Shown piece after piece: positions 35,203 through 43,059 of a stretch of 64,000 bases of DNA (its first letter is position 1; the number at the start of each line of letters is the position of its first letter). A program made the position numbers and the translations under genes. The stretch spans positions 62,001 through 126,000 of the forward strand of contig NZ_JAFBEE010000007.1 of NCBI RefSeq assembly GCF_016908555.1. Reading direction: 5' to 3'. Below the pieces are notes generated by a model. It saw only the letters and a program-made list of their open reading frames with translations. It did no database searches and was not told where the DNA came from. Source of the DNA: Alkaliphilus hydrothermalis. Its GTDB lineage: Bacteria > Bacillota > Clostridia > Peptostreptococcales > Natronincolaceae.

Positions 35203-36465
35203 ATGCATTCAAAAATCCACGCAATCGCTTTAGATCCTTCTAAATGTGTTGGATGTACAAATTGTCTTAAAAGATGCCCAACAGAAGCAATTCGGATCAA
35301 AGCAGGTCATTCTAAAATTGTTAAAGAAAGATGTATTAATTGCGGACAGTGTATTCAGGCTTGTCCTCGTCGCGCCCGCTATGGTCTAACTGATAATCTC
35401 CAGTCAATTACAGAATTTAAATATAAAATCGCCCTTGTGGATCCCGTTTTATATGGACAGTTCCACGATATTTATCAGCCATCACAAATCCTCAGCGCTA
35501 TTCTTGCTCAGGGATTTGATGACTTTTTTGAAATTTCAAGAGGTGCAGATTTAATTACAGAGTTTACACAAGACTATATTGCTAAAAATCCTGAATTTCC
35601 AATAATTTCTTCTTCCTGCCCCACTATTGTTCGATTGATTCAATTACGGTTTCCTAGTTTAATTAATCATATTTTACCTATTGATTCACCAGTTGAAATT
35701 TCAGCCCATTTAGCCCGTAAAAAAGCGATGGAACAACTGGGACTTACAGAAGAAGAAGTAGGCGTATTCTTTATTTCGCCATGTCCTGCAAGAATTTTTA
35801 GTTTTCAAAAGCCAGTGGGAATTAAAAAATCACGAATAAGTGGGACTTTCTCTATCAAATCTATTTTCCTTGATATTAGTAAAAGCATAAGTAAATCAAC
35901 ACCAGAACACGAGAACTTCTATCCCTCCTACAAAGGAATCGGATGGGCCAAATCAGGTGGTCAAAGTAAAGCCCTAGGGATTAAGGATTTCCTATCTGTT
36001 GATGGTATCCAAAATGTCATCAGTGTACTGGAGGAAATAGAATATCATAAGATAAATGATGTAGCATATATAGAATGCCATGCCTGTACAAATGGATGTC
36101 TAGGTGGTAGTCTTAATATAGAAAACTCCTTTGTGGCAAGAAATAGGATTCGTAAACTGGTAGATGAATATCAACATACACAAATCAATGTTCCGCCCTT
36201 TAATCCCAATGAGTATATCCTTACAGAACCACTCCAGCCACTTCAAGTGACTAGGTTGGATGATGATATTGCAGTTGCGATAGCTAAAATGGAGCATCTT
36301 GAAAAGGTCTTAAAGACTCTACCAAACATCGATTGTGGTGCCTGCGGGTCCCCCTCATGTCGTGCTTTAGCGGAAGATATCGTTCAGGGTTACGGAGAAC
36401 TAGGAGACTGTATCGTAATGCAAAATCGTCTAAAAATATCAGAGAAAACAGAAGATGTAGATTAG
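35203..36465 (+). CDS. Divergent [FeFe]-hydrogenase-like iron-sulfur protein
   Basis: 420 residues: two N-terminal 4Fe-4S motifs (C15-x2-C-x2-C-x3-C, C44-x2-C-x2-C-x3-C), an [FeFe]-hydrogenase large-subunit domain (about 75-330) and a C-terminal PF04060-type 4Fe-4S domain (DCGACGSPSCRA). H-cluster Cys ligands appear kept: C139 (SSSCP), C194 (SPCPAR), C295 and C299 (HACTNGC). The proton-transfer Cys of active enzymes (TSCCP) is S138, and MPCTAKK is changed to SPCPARI. Such changes are known in the 'sensory' groups of [FeFe] hydrogenases, so it is probably a redox or H2 sensor rather than a high-turnover hydrogenase (inference). The kinase or phosphatase partners usual for that group are not adjacent. 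ATG after AGGAGGAAT. Confidence 0.82.
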   Translation: MHSKIHAIALDPSKCVGCTNCLKRCPTEAIRIKAGHSKIVKERCINCGQCIQACPRRARYGLTDNLQSITEFKYKIALVDPVLYGQFHDIYQPSQILSAILAQGFDDFFEISRGADLITEFTQDYIAKNPEFPIISSSCPTIVRLIQLRFPSLINHILPIDSPVEISAHLARKKAMEQLGLTEEEVGVFFISPCPARIFSFQKPVGIKKSRISGTFSIKSIFLDISKSISKSTPEHENFYPSYKGIGWAKSGGQSKALGIKDFLSVDGIQNVISVLEEIEYHKINDVAYIECHACTNGCLGGSLNIENSFVARNRIRKLVDEYQHTQINVPPFNPNEYILTEPLQPLQVTRLDDDIAVAIAKMEHLEKVLKTLPNIDCGACGSPSCRALAEDIVQGYGELGDCIVMQNRLKISEKTEDVD

Positions 36466-36483
36466 ACTATGTCTTCTTTTTTA
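36450..36483 (+). terminator. Terminator of the hydrogenase-like gene
   Basis: AGAAGATGTAG pairs with ACTATGTCTTCT around the stop codon and is followed by TTTTTT. Confidence 0.7.
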
Positions 36484-36485
36484 TT

Positions 36486-36514
36486 GCCACCGCAGCGTAT
36501 AAAAATATGTAAGG
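36486..36514. repeat. Degenerate fragment of the 124-bp repeat family
   Basis: CACCGCAGCGTATAAAAATA and the next bases match the core of the tandem repeats at 58.2-58.8 kb (CACCGCAGCGTATATAAACA) with few changes. Only the core is left. Confidence 0.5.
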
Positions 36515-36518
36515 GTGC

Positions 36519-36562
36519 TAAAAAAAGAACTACCCTATCAATTTCTTGACAAGGCAGTTCTT
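36519..36562 (-). terminator. Terminator of tRNA-Val
   Basis: On the minus strand AAGAACTGCC pairs with GGGTAGTTCTT across a 17-nt loop, then TTTTTTT. Confidence 0.75.
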
Positions 36563-36569
36563 CTTTTAT

Positions 36570-36645
36570 TGGTGGGCAATAAGGGACTCGAACCCCTGAC
36601 TTCCTCCACGTCAAGGAGACACTCTACCAGCTGAGTTAATTGCCC
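36570..36645 (-). tRNA. tRNA-Val (anticodon GAC)
   Basis: 76 nt: acceptor GGGCAAT/ATTGCCC, D arm ACTC/GAGT, anticodon stem TCTCC/GGAGG around TTGACGT, T arm AGGGG-TTCGAGT-CCCTT with one wobble, and encoded CCA. Confidence 0.94.
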
Positions 36646-36681
36646 AAATTAAGTTTTAAAATAAATTAATGACGTAAGTTA

Positions 36682-36710
36682 ATATTAGCATCTTCCCTAG
36701 TAAATATCAA
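36682..36710 (-). promoter_or_regulatory. Promoter of tRNA-Val
   Basis: TTGATA (36710-36705), 17-nt spacer, TAATAT (36687-36682) on the minus strand, 36 nt before the tRNA. Confidence 0.6.
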
Positions 36711-36897
36711 GAAAAAATTTTTCCTATATCAAGATTTTAATTACATTTTGCTGATTTCCAGCCATATGTATATAAAATATAGTTATTTTGGGGGTCTTAA
36801 ATACTTCTCTTAATATTTTGTCCTATCAATCTCTGTTTTAGAAGAACTATGGTGGGTAAATATAGACAAATTGTTGCCATAAAGGAGGTCAGTAAAA

Positions 36898-37842
36898 ATG
36901 GAAATAAAAACGAAAGATTTTTTTATGAAACAAAACCATATGAGGAAAATACTCATTAGCTTAATTCCTATCATACTAGGCGCTATCTATTTTTTTGGTT
37001 GGAGAACATTAGTCTTAATGTCAGTCGTTACCTCCTTCGGCATCCTGACAGAGTATGCCTTTAAAAGGAAACGAAACCAACCAGTATCGGAAGCCGTCAT
37101 CGTCACCAGCATACTTTTTACCCTTACTTTACCTGTTTCAATTCCCTTTTGGGTGGCCATTGTTGGTATTATTTTTGGTGTCATCTTTGCCACAGAGGTC
37201 TTTGGAGGTTATGGTTTTAATGTATTTAACCCCGCCCTTGTAGCCCGTACTTTCCTTTATATTTGTTTTCCGCAATACATTACAGTTGCTTGGAATGCCC
37301 CATCTGCTGGATTTCCAGGGGGATTTGCCAGTTACATTACCCCAGCCATTGAAACAATTACTCAAGCTACACCACTAAAACAAACTGTACCAATCAGTCA
37401 GCTTTTCTGGGGCAATGTCAGTGGTTCTATGGGAGAAACCAGCGCATTTTTAATCATGATTGCTGCAATTATATTATTAGTTACCAAAGCAATTGACTGG
37501 CAGTTGTTGTTATCTCCACTTGTAGGGTTTATAGGTATGAGTGCTGTGTCTATCCTTATAGCACCAGCCAAAGCCCCCAGTATCCAATATGGACTTCTTT
37601 CCGGTGCTTTTCTAATGCTGGCGGTCTTCTTCGTCACCGATGGGAGTACTGCCCCCAAAACGGTTGAAGGTAAATGGATTTATGGAATCCTAATAGGTAC
37701 TATCACAGTAATCATACGGGTATTTGGTATATTTGTCGGTGGCGCTATGTTTGCTGTATTAATTATGAATACCTTTGTCCCCATAATGGATGAAGGAATA
37801 AAATATCTTAAAGAGCAACAAAGAAAGCAGGTGTCATTATGA
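36898..37842 (+). CDS. nqrB: Na+-NQR subunit B (NqrB/RnfD family)
   Basis: Integral membrane subunit that carries covalent FMN and riboflavin in the sodium-pumping NADH dehydrogenase. 314 residues with about ten helices; NVFNPALVARTFLY and the C-terminal TDGSTAPKT are family landmarks. The flavinylated Thr is probably in TITQATPL near residue 163. It lacks the N-terminal extension of proteobacterial NqrB (about 410 residues) and is RnfD-sized; the neighbours are clearly NQR-type. First gene of nqrBCDEF; no nqrA precedes it. Overlaps nqrC by 4 nt. ATG after AAAGGAGG. Confidence 0.88.
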   Translation: MEIKTKDFFMKQNHMRKILISLIPIILGAIYFFGWRTLVLMSVVTSFGILTEYAFKRKRNQPVSEAVIVTSILFTLTLPVSIPFWVAIVGIIFGVIFATEVFGGYGFNVFNPALVARTFLYICFPQYITVAWNAPSAGFPGGFASYITPAIETITQATPLKQTVPISQLFWGNVSGSMGETSAFLIMIAAIILLVTKAIDWQLLLSPLVGFIGMSAVSILIAPAKAPSIQYGLLSGAFLMLAVFFVTDGSTAPKTVEGKWIYGILIGTITVIIRVFGIFVGGAMFAVLIMNTFVPIMDEGIKYLKEQQRKQVSL

Positions 37843-38450
37843 AGAAGATGAATACCACCTCAATCCTTTTCATGATTGTCATCACCGTCATATTTACTGG
37901 TGCATTAGCCTTTATCAATGAAGTAACAAAAGAGCAAATCGACCTTAATCAAGAGCTCAAAGAGCATAAATCAATGCTTTATGTCCTCAATATCCCCCTT
38001 GAGGATAAATCAGCTCTAGAGGTAAGTAACTTCCGTTCTGATTATATTAAAGAAGCAAATAAAAATGATCTATACTATTACGAAGCCTTCGAAAACCATC
38101 AGCTTACTGCCTATATATTTCCTTTTCAAGGGGAGGCCGTATGGGGGACTTTAAAGGGACTCATCAGTCTTACTCCTGACTTAAAAGAAGTACGGGGAAT
38201 AGACTTCCTTTCCCACAGTGAAACCCCTGGTCTAGGAGGTAGGATTGACGAAAAACAATTTAAAGAACAATTCCGTGGCATTACCATTAATCCGCAACAA
38301 CAAGATTCTAATTATATCAACTATCATCCACATCCAAATGCACAGATTGATGCCATCACTGGAGCTACAGGAACCTCCAATGCCGTAAAAAGAATTCTTA
38401 ATAACAATCTTGAAATCATCATCAATGGAATGGAGGGTGAGCATCAATGA
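37839..38450 (+). CDS. nqrC: Na+-NQR subunit C (NqrC/RnfG family)
   Basis: 203 residues, one N-terminal membrane anchor (about 7-26) and an extracytoplasmic FMN domain. The FMN-carrying Thr lies in AITGATGTSNAV near residue 180, the D/S-G-A-T-x-T pattern used by ApbE-type flavin transferases. SHSETPGLGGRID is a family motif. Overlaps the genes on both sides by 4 nt, so translation is coupled. Part of nqrBCDEF. Confidence 0.9.
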   Translation: MKKMNTTSILFMIVITVIFTGALAFINEVTKEQIDLNQELKEHKSMLYVLNIPLEDKSALEVSNFRSDYIKEANKNDLYYYEAFENHQLTAYIFPFQGEAVWGTLKGLISLTPDLKEVRGIDFLSHSETPGLGGRIDEKQFKEQFRGITINPQQQDSNYINYHPHPNAQIDAITGATGTSNAVKRILNNNLEIIINGMEGEHQ

Positions 38451-39079
38451 TGAAGCTAAAGGACATCAAAAATATTTTCTCCACAGGCATCTTCAATGAT
38501 AATCCTGTATATCGTCAACTTCTTGGGATTTGCTCTGCCCTAGCCGTAACTAATCTTATGTTGAATTCCCTCGTGATGGGGCTTGGACTGGTCTTTGTAA
38601 CTGCCTTTTCCAGTATGACGGTATCCATCATTAGACAATACATCCCACGACATATCCGCATGATGGTCCAAACCCTAATTATATCAGCTTACGTAATCAT
38701 CGTGGATATTGTTCTAAAGGCCTATTACCCTAGCATGAGTGAAGCCCTAGGCCCCTACGTAGGATTAATTATTACAAACTGTATCATCATGGGTCGTTGT
38801 GAATCCTTTGCTCAAAAGAATTCCCCTATCCCCTCCTTTATAGATGGAGTAGCCAATGGTCTCGGATATACCTTTGTGCTACTATCTGTAGCCTTTTTTA
38901 GGGAGCTATTGGGCTTTGGGTCACTGTTTGGCATCCCCGTCCTTGGGGATTGGTGGGTAAGGTGGATCTTTATGATTATGCCCCCAGGAGCCTTCTTCAT
39001 GATGGCAATCCTCATCTGGGTAACAAATTCATTGTCTCCTGTCAAAGAAGAATCTACAGTTACTGGAGGTGGTCGTTAA
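38447..39079 (+). CDS. nqrD: Na+-NQR subunit D
   Basis: 210 residues, six-helix membrane subunit. It reads as NqrD rather than RnfE: LGICSALAVT near residue 25, SIIRQYIPRHIRMMVQ, LIITNCIIMGRCESFA and IPSFIDGVANGLGYTFVLL. The Cys in the LGIC and TNC segments match those that hold the iron centre between NqrD and NqrE. Two adjacent ATG codons (38447, 38450) are possible starts. Its stop overlaps the nqrE start by one base. Confidence 0.92.
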   Translation: MMKLKDIKNIFSTGIFNDNPVYRQLLGICSALAVTNLMLNSLVMGLGLVFVTAFSSMTVSIIRQYIPRHIRMMVQTLIISAYVIIVDIVLKAYYPSMSEALGPYVGLIITNCIIMGRCESFAQKNSPIPSFIDGVANGLGYTFVLLSVAFFRELLGFGSLFGIPVLGDWWVRWIFMIMPPGAFFMMAILIWVTNSLSPVKEESTVTGGGR

Positions 39080-39669
39080 TGTCAGACATCAATCCATTTT
39101 TTATCTTTTTTGCTTCAATATTTACCAGTAATATGGTATTAGCCAACTTTCTAGGGATGTGTTCCTTTATCGCCGTCTCTAGAGAAGTTAAAACCTCTCT
39201 CGGTTTAGGGCAAGCAGTCACCTTTGTCTTGACGGGTACTACGATTATTAACTATCTTATCTATCATTATATTTTAGTTCCCTTTAGACTGGAATATCTA
39301 CGATTTATTGTTTTTATCATCACCATAGCTGCCTTTGTTCAACTTGTAGAGATGGTGTTGGAACGATACGTCCCAACCCTATACTATTCATTGGGAATCT
39401 TTCTTCCCCTCATTACAGTTAACTGTGCCATCCTAGGGGTTTCCCTCTTTATGGTAATCAGAGACTATAATTTTATTCAGTCCGTTGCTTTTGGTGTAGG
39501 CTCCGGCCTTGGATGGGCATTGGCAATCCTAGCAATGGCAGGAATCAGACAAAAATTGCAGGATGCCCCAGTTCCAAAAGGTCTTGAGGGACCGGGAATT
39601 ACTTTAATTATTACTGGATTGATGGCCCTTGCCTTTATTGGCTTCTCGGGCATCGTAAAAATCCAATAA
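39079..39669 (+). CDS. nqrE: Na+-NQR subunit E
   Basis: 196 residues, six-helix membrane subunit with inverted topology relative to NqrD. NqrE features are FLGMCSFIAVSREVKTSLGLG, FLPLITVNCAILGVSLF and GVGSGLGWALAILAMAGIRQK, with the two iron-ligand Cys in LGMC and VNC. The ATG at 39079 follows GGAGGTGG; the longer upstream frame runs inside nqrD and is rejected. Confidence 0.93.
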   Translation: MSDINPFFIFFASIFTSNMVLANFLGMCSFIAVSREVKTSLGLGQAVTFVLTGTTIINYLIYHYILVPFRLEYLRFIVFIITIAAFVQLVEMVLERYVPTLYYSLGIFLPLITVNCAILGVSLFMVIRDYNFIQSVAFGVGSGLGWALAILAMAGIRQKLQDAPVPKGLEGPGITLIITGLMALAFIGFSGIVKIQ

Positions 39670-39688
39670 CATTAGGAGGTGTGGCTAA

Positions 39689-40798
39689 ATGAGTACTATT
39701 TTAATTACGATCGGAGTTATTACTGGAATAACAACACTGCTTGCCCTCCTATTGACCTTTGCTGATGCCTTTATTGCTGACTATGGAATAAAGAAGATTT
39801 TAATTAATAAAAACAAAGAGTTGGAGATAGAAGGAGGCAATACCCTCTTATCCACTTTAGTCAACGAGAAAATTTTTATCCCCTCTGCCTGTGGCGGTAA
39901 GGGTAGTTGTGGCTATTGCAAATGTAAAGTAAATAGTGGTGGAGGACCTGTATTAGCTACTGAACTTCCCTATTTATCTAAAGGGGACAAAGAGAATAAT
40001 ATCCGTCTATCCTGCCAAATCAAGGTGAAGGAGGACATGGAGATTGAAATACCAGAGGAGCTATTTAACGTAAAGGCATATAAGGGAGTCGTTGAGGAAA
40101 TTGTAGATATCACCGACAAGATTAAATTTGTAAGGTTTAAAATTACCAGCAATGACCCCTCCACTATAGATTTCAATGCTGGTCAATATATTCAATTAAC
40201 AGCTCCCCCTTACCCTAGTAGCCCAGAAGAAGTCTATCGAGCCTACTCAATTGCTTCAGCTACAAAAGATAAAAATCATATAAACCTTTTAATCGGATAT
40301 GTGGAGGATGGACTTTTAACCACTTATGTTCATCAACATTTAAATCAAGGGAGTTCTGTCAACTTCACTGGTCCCTATGGTGATTTTTATTTGCAGGATA
40401 CAGATGCCGAGATTGTCCTAGTGGCAGTAGGAACGGGTATGGCACCAATTCTAAGTATTCTCTATGAATTAATAGATCAAAAAAGCCAAAGAAAAGCTAC
40501 CTTTTTCTTTGGGGCTAGGACGAAGTCCGATTTATTTATGTTGGAGGAAATGGATATATTTGAAAGAGAATTACCTAATTTTAAATTTATCCCCACCCTC
40601 TCAAGACCTAATGCTGAAGAAGAATGGACTGGTGAAGTAGGTAGAGTAAATAATTCGATTGAAAAGATATTAGAATATAGTGATGCTCCTAGGGAAGCTT
40701 ATCTCTGTGGTAGTGCCCCCATGATTGATTCTACTGTTGATAGTCTATTGGCAAAGGGGATTAGGGAAGATAAGATATATTTTGATAAGTTTGATTAA
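39689..40798 (+). CDS. nqrF: Na+-NQR subunit F, NADH-oxidising flavoprotein
   Basis: 369 residues: an N-terminal membrane anchor (about 4-27), a 2Fe-2S ferredoxin domain with SACGGKGSCGYCKCKV and RLSCQI (four Cys), and a ferredoxin-NADP reductase-type module with RAYSIAS (FAD), VGTGMAPI and YLCGSAPM (NADH). This is the electron entry site of the NQR complex: NADH to FAD to the 2Fe-2S centre to the membrane subunits. It is the last gene of the operon, followed by a terminator. Confidence 0.94.
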   Translation: MSTILITIGVITGITTLLALLLTFADAFIADYGIKKILINKNKELEIEGGNTLLSTLVNEKIFIPSACGGKGSCGYCKCKVNSGGGPVLATELPYLSKGDKENNIRLSCQIKVKEDMEIEIPEELFNVKAYKGVVEEIVDITDKIKFVRFKITSNDPSTIDFNAGQYIQLTAPPYPSSPEEVYRAYSIASATKDKNHINLLIGYVEDGLLTTYVHQHLNQGSSVNFTGPYGDFYLQDTDAEIVLVAVGTGMAPILSILYELIDQKSQRKATFFFGARTKSDLFMLEEMDIFERELPNFKFIPTLSRPNAEEEWTGEVGRVNNSIEKILEYSDAPREAYLCGSAPMIDSTVDSLLAKGIREDKIYFDKFD

Positions 40799-40803
40799 AT
40801 TAA

Positions 40804-40844
40804 AGAACCCGTACATTAGAATGCATCTAAGGTACGGGTTTTTT
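40804..40844 (+). terminator. Terminator of the nqr operon
   Basis: AACCCGTAC pairs with GTACGGGTT, then TTTTTG, directly after nqrF. Confidence 0.85.
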
Positions 40845-40867
40845 GCTAGCTGGTTTTCCATTTACGA

Positions 40868-40892
40868 AAGATCCTAAACTGTAGGATCTATA
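40868..40892 (-). terminator. Hairpin after yitT-like gene
   Basis: AGATCCTA/TAGGATCT stem with a short loop, 15 nt past the stop at 40907; the T-run is weak. Confidence 0.4.
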
Positions 40893-40906
40893 CTTGCGAT
40901 CAATTT

Positions 40907-41791
40907 TTATGCTCCTTCTGTTTCAACAATACTCTGGAAGCCTAACCCCTTACCCCATACGGTCATTACTGGTAATAGGTCAACAAATGCATTTTCGTCA
41001 ATTCTGGAAATATACATTTTGATGAGGATGGCCTCCCTTGGAGTACATATGGACACAATCTTTCGCTTAGTTTCATTTGTGTATCCACCTTTGATATCAT
41101 ACAAGCTAATCCCTCTACGGATTTCGTTTATGATATAGGCTACTACTTCTTCATGGGCAGATGTAATAATCTCAATTTTTACTGTCTTCGATCCAAGTCC
41201 AAACATGACTGTATCCAGGGATTTGATAAAGACAATTTGAGTTAGAATGGCATATAGGGCTACAGTTCTATCAAATAAAATTCCTGATGTAATGATAATT
41301 AAGGTGTCTACACCTAAGATTACCTGACTCATACTCATGGTGGGCAGGATTTTTTTATGGATTACCTTTGCTATGGTGTCGGTCCCCCCCATAGAGAACC
41401 CCCTCTTTAAAATCAAGCCACATCCACTACCTGCTATGATTCCATAATAGATTGTCGCTAAGAATGTATCATTTTCAATAAGGGGAGATGGATTCATCTC
41501 AAATAAAATTAATAATATCGGGAAAAGAATTGATAAAGTTATAATCTTATATGCTTCTCTCTTTCCAAATACCAAAAACGCCAAAAGTAATACCAATAGG
41601 GATAATCCATAATATAGATAACTATAGTTTATCTTTAGCAACTGTTCTAATATAATAGATGTACCTGTAATCCCACCCGTCATTAATCCATTGGGCTTCA
41701 AGATAGATGTAATGGCAAAGGCCAATAACATGCAACCGATGGTAACAAATACGATATCTAATAACATTTTCTGCGTTTTATTTTCTGACAT
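40907..41791 (-). CDS. YitT-family membrane protein (DUF161-DUF2179)
   Basis: 294 residues. Five or six helices in the first ~200 residues (IGCMLLAFAITSILKPNGLMTGGITGTS is the family start), then a soluble DUF2179 domain from about 205 with ISLYDIKGGYTNETKRKI and FVDLLPVMTVWGKGLGF. Function unknown; found in multiple copies in Firmicutes. ATG after AAGGAGGTT. Single gene. Confidence 0.88.
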   Translation of the reverse strand: MSENKTQKMLLDIVFVTIGCMLLAFAITSILKPNGLMTGGITGTSIILEQLLKINYSYLYYGLSLLVLLLAFLVFGKREAYKIITLSILFPILLILFEMNPSPLIENDTFLATIYYGIIAGSGCGLILKRGFSMGGTDTIAKVIHKKILPTMSMSQVILGVDTLIIITSGILFDRTVALYAILTQIVFIKSLDTVMFGLGSKTVKIEIITSAHEEVVAYIINEIRRGISLYDIKGGYTNETKRKIVSICTPREAILIKMYISRIDENAFVDLLPVMTVWGKGLGFQSIVETEGA

Positions 41792-41974
41792 TTCAGTTAA
41801 CCTCCTTTTTCTGTATCTCCTTCTGCTGTAAACCCACCATACTATCCTACTCCTTTTCGCTTACCATTACAATTATGTTTCTGTAAAAAAAGTTATTACT
41901 TTTCGTTAATATTGCTGATAATTTTGATTTCTTGTGGATGTATGGTTTTATGGATATTATTGGTAAATTAACTG

Positions 41975-42013
41975 TAAAAAAAGTAGCTGATGTAAGCCGA
42001 TAGCTACTTTAGT
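41975..42013 (-). terminator. Terminator of the unknown barrel-protein gene
   Basis: On the minus strand AAAGTAGCT pairs with AGCTACTTT across a 13-nt loop, then TTTTTAC. The rest of 41792-42185 (394 bases) shows no gene. Confidence 0.65.
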
Positions 42014-42185
42014 TATTAGAATATTTAATTTTCCTATGCTTAATTTGTTTTAGTTATATATAAGGTGGTAATTATAAAGATTCTATAAAGATTATAAAGT
42101 GACCTTAATATAACACTTTTTATAGGATTTTTAGACGGATTAAATTTCGATTAGTTTGAATATAGCTCCTAAATCTAAAATTTGA

Positions 42186-42854
42186 TTAATATTCATTCCG
42201 ATACATACTCATCCTACTTCTAAAGATTTCTAAAGTAGAAGGAGGGTTATAAATGATGGCATTTGCTCCAGCTTCAATTGTCTCTAGGATCACCTCATCC
42301 GTATGTCCACCTGTTGCAAAAAGGGGTACATTTGGATAGTGCTTCCGGATTTCTCTAACTACCGCTGATGTATTGCTCCCCGCTGCAACACTCAATATAT
42401 CTGCCCCAGCAGCCAATCGATCTTCTATTTTATCCATTTTAGCCGATACCACTGTGATGACTACAGGTATATCAATAGATTGTTTCATCAGCATCACCGT
42501 GTCATTGGAGGTGGGGGCATTTAATACTACCCCAATAGCTCCTTGAAATTCTGCATGGAGGGCAAGATTTGTAGAGCGTTGTCCATTGGTCACTCCCCCC
42601 CCTACGCCACAAAAGACAGGTACATCTGCACAGGTCATGATGGCATGGGTGATGGTGGGCTGGGGAGTGAAGGGGTAGACTGCCCATATGGCATCTGCAT
42701 TGATATTCTCAATGATGGCAATATCCGTTGTAAAAGCAAGAGATTTTATTTTTCTCCCAAAAACCTCAACTCCCGATGCTTGTCTAATCACTTCTGGAAC
42801 TTTAATCATATAGCTTCTTAAATTGCCAGTAATCCGTGGTATATTCGGCTTCAT
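42186..42854 (-). CDS. Predicted TIM-barrel phosphate-binding-type protein, unknown function
   Basis: 222 residues, soluble. Alternating strands and helices end in LFATGGHTDEVILETIEAG then ANAIIYNPPS, like the C-terminal phosphate-binding loops of (beta/alpha)8 enzymes. Other striking parts are GVGGGVTNGQRS and RLAAGADILSVAAGSNTSAV. Related clostridial proteins carry vague names such as 'hydrolase'. ATG after GGGGGTAAAG. Upstream of nothing obvious; it sits beside, but probably apart from, the lysine operon. Confidence 0.65.
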   Translation of the reverse strand: MKPNIPRITGNLRSYMIKVPEVIRQASGVEVFGRKIKSLAFTTDIAIIENINADAIWAVYPFTPQPTITHAIMTCADVPVFCGVGGGVTNGQRSTNLALHAEFQGAIGVVLNAPTSNDTVMLMKQSIDIPVVITVVSAKMDKIEDRLAAGADILSVAAGSNTSAVVREIRKHYPNVPLFATGGHTDEVILETIEAGANAIIYNPPSTLEIFRSRMSMYRNEY

Positions 42855-42984
42855 AGGAACTTTACCCCCTTGATTTTAATATGTTTTCAATATTTGTGTC
42901 AATTATATCCTTTTAAAAATTGAATGTAAAGTCAATTAAGTCGATGATTTTCGACTATTTCTGTTAAACTATAGAAAAACTCTA

Positions 42985-43023
42985 TAAAAAAGGGATAACT
43001 GCCAAAAAACAGCTACCCCCTTT
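42985..43023 (-). terminator. Terminator of the lysine/diaminopimelate operon
   Basis: On the minus strand AAGGGGGTAGCTG pairs with CAGTTATCCCTT across a TTTTTTGG loop, then a T tract, 37 nt after the last stop. Confidence 0.85.
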
Positions 43024-43059
43024 GTATTTTCTTTATTTCTTTATCTAAACCTTACGCTT

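Noticed and set aside
38950..39669. Longer nqrE starting at 38950
   Set aside because: The extension lies inside nqrD in another frame; the ATG at 39079 has GGAGGTGG before it and matches the family N-terminus.
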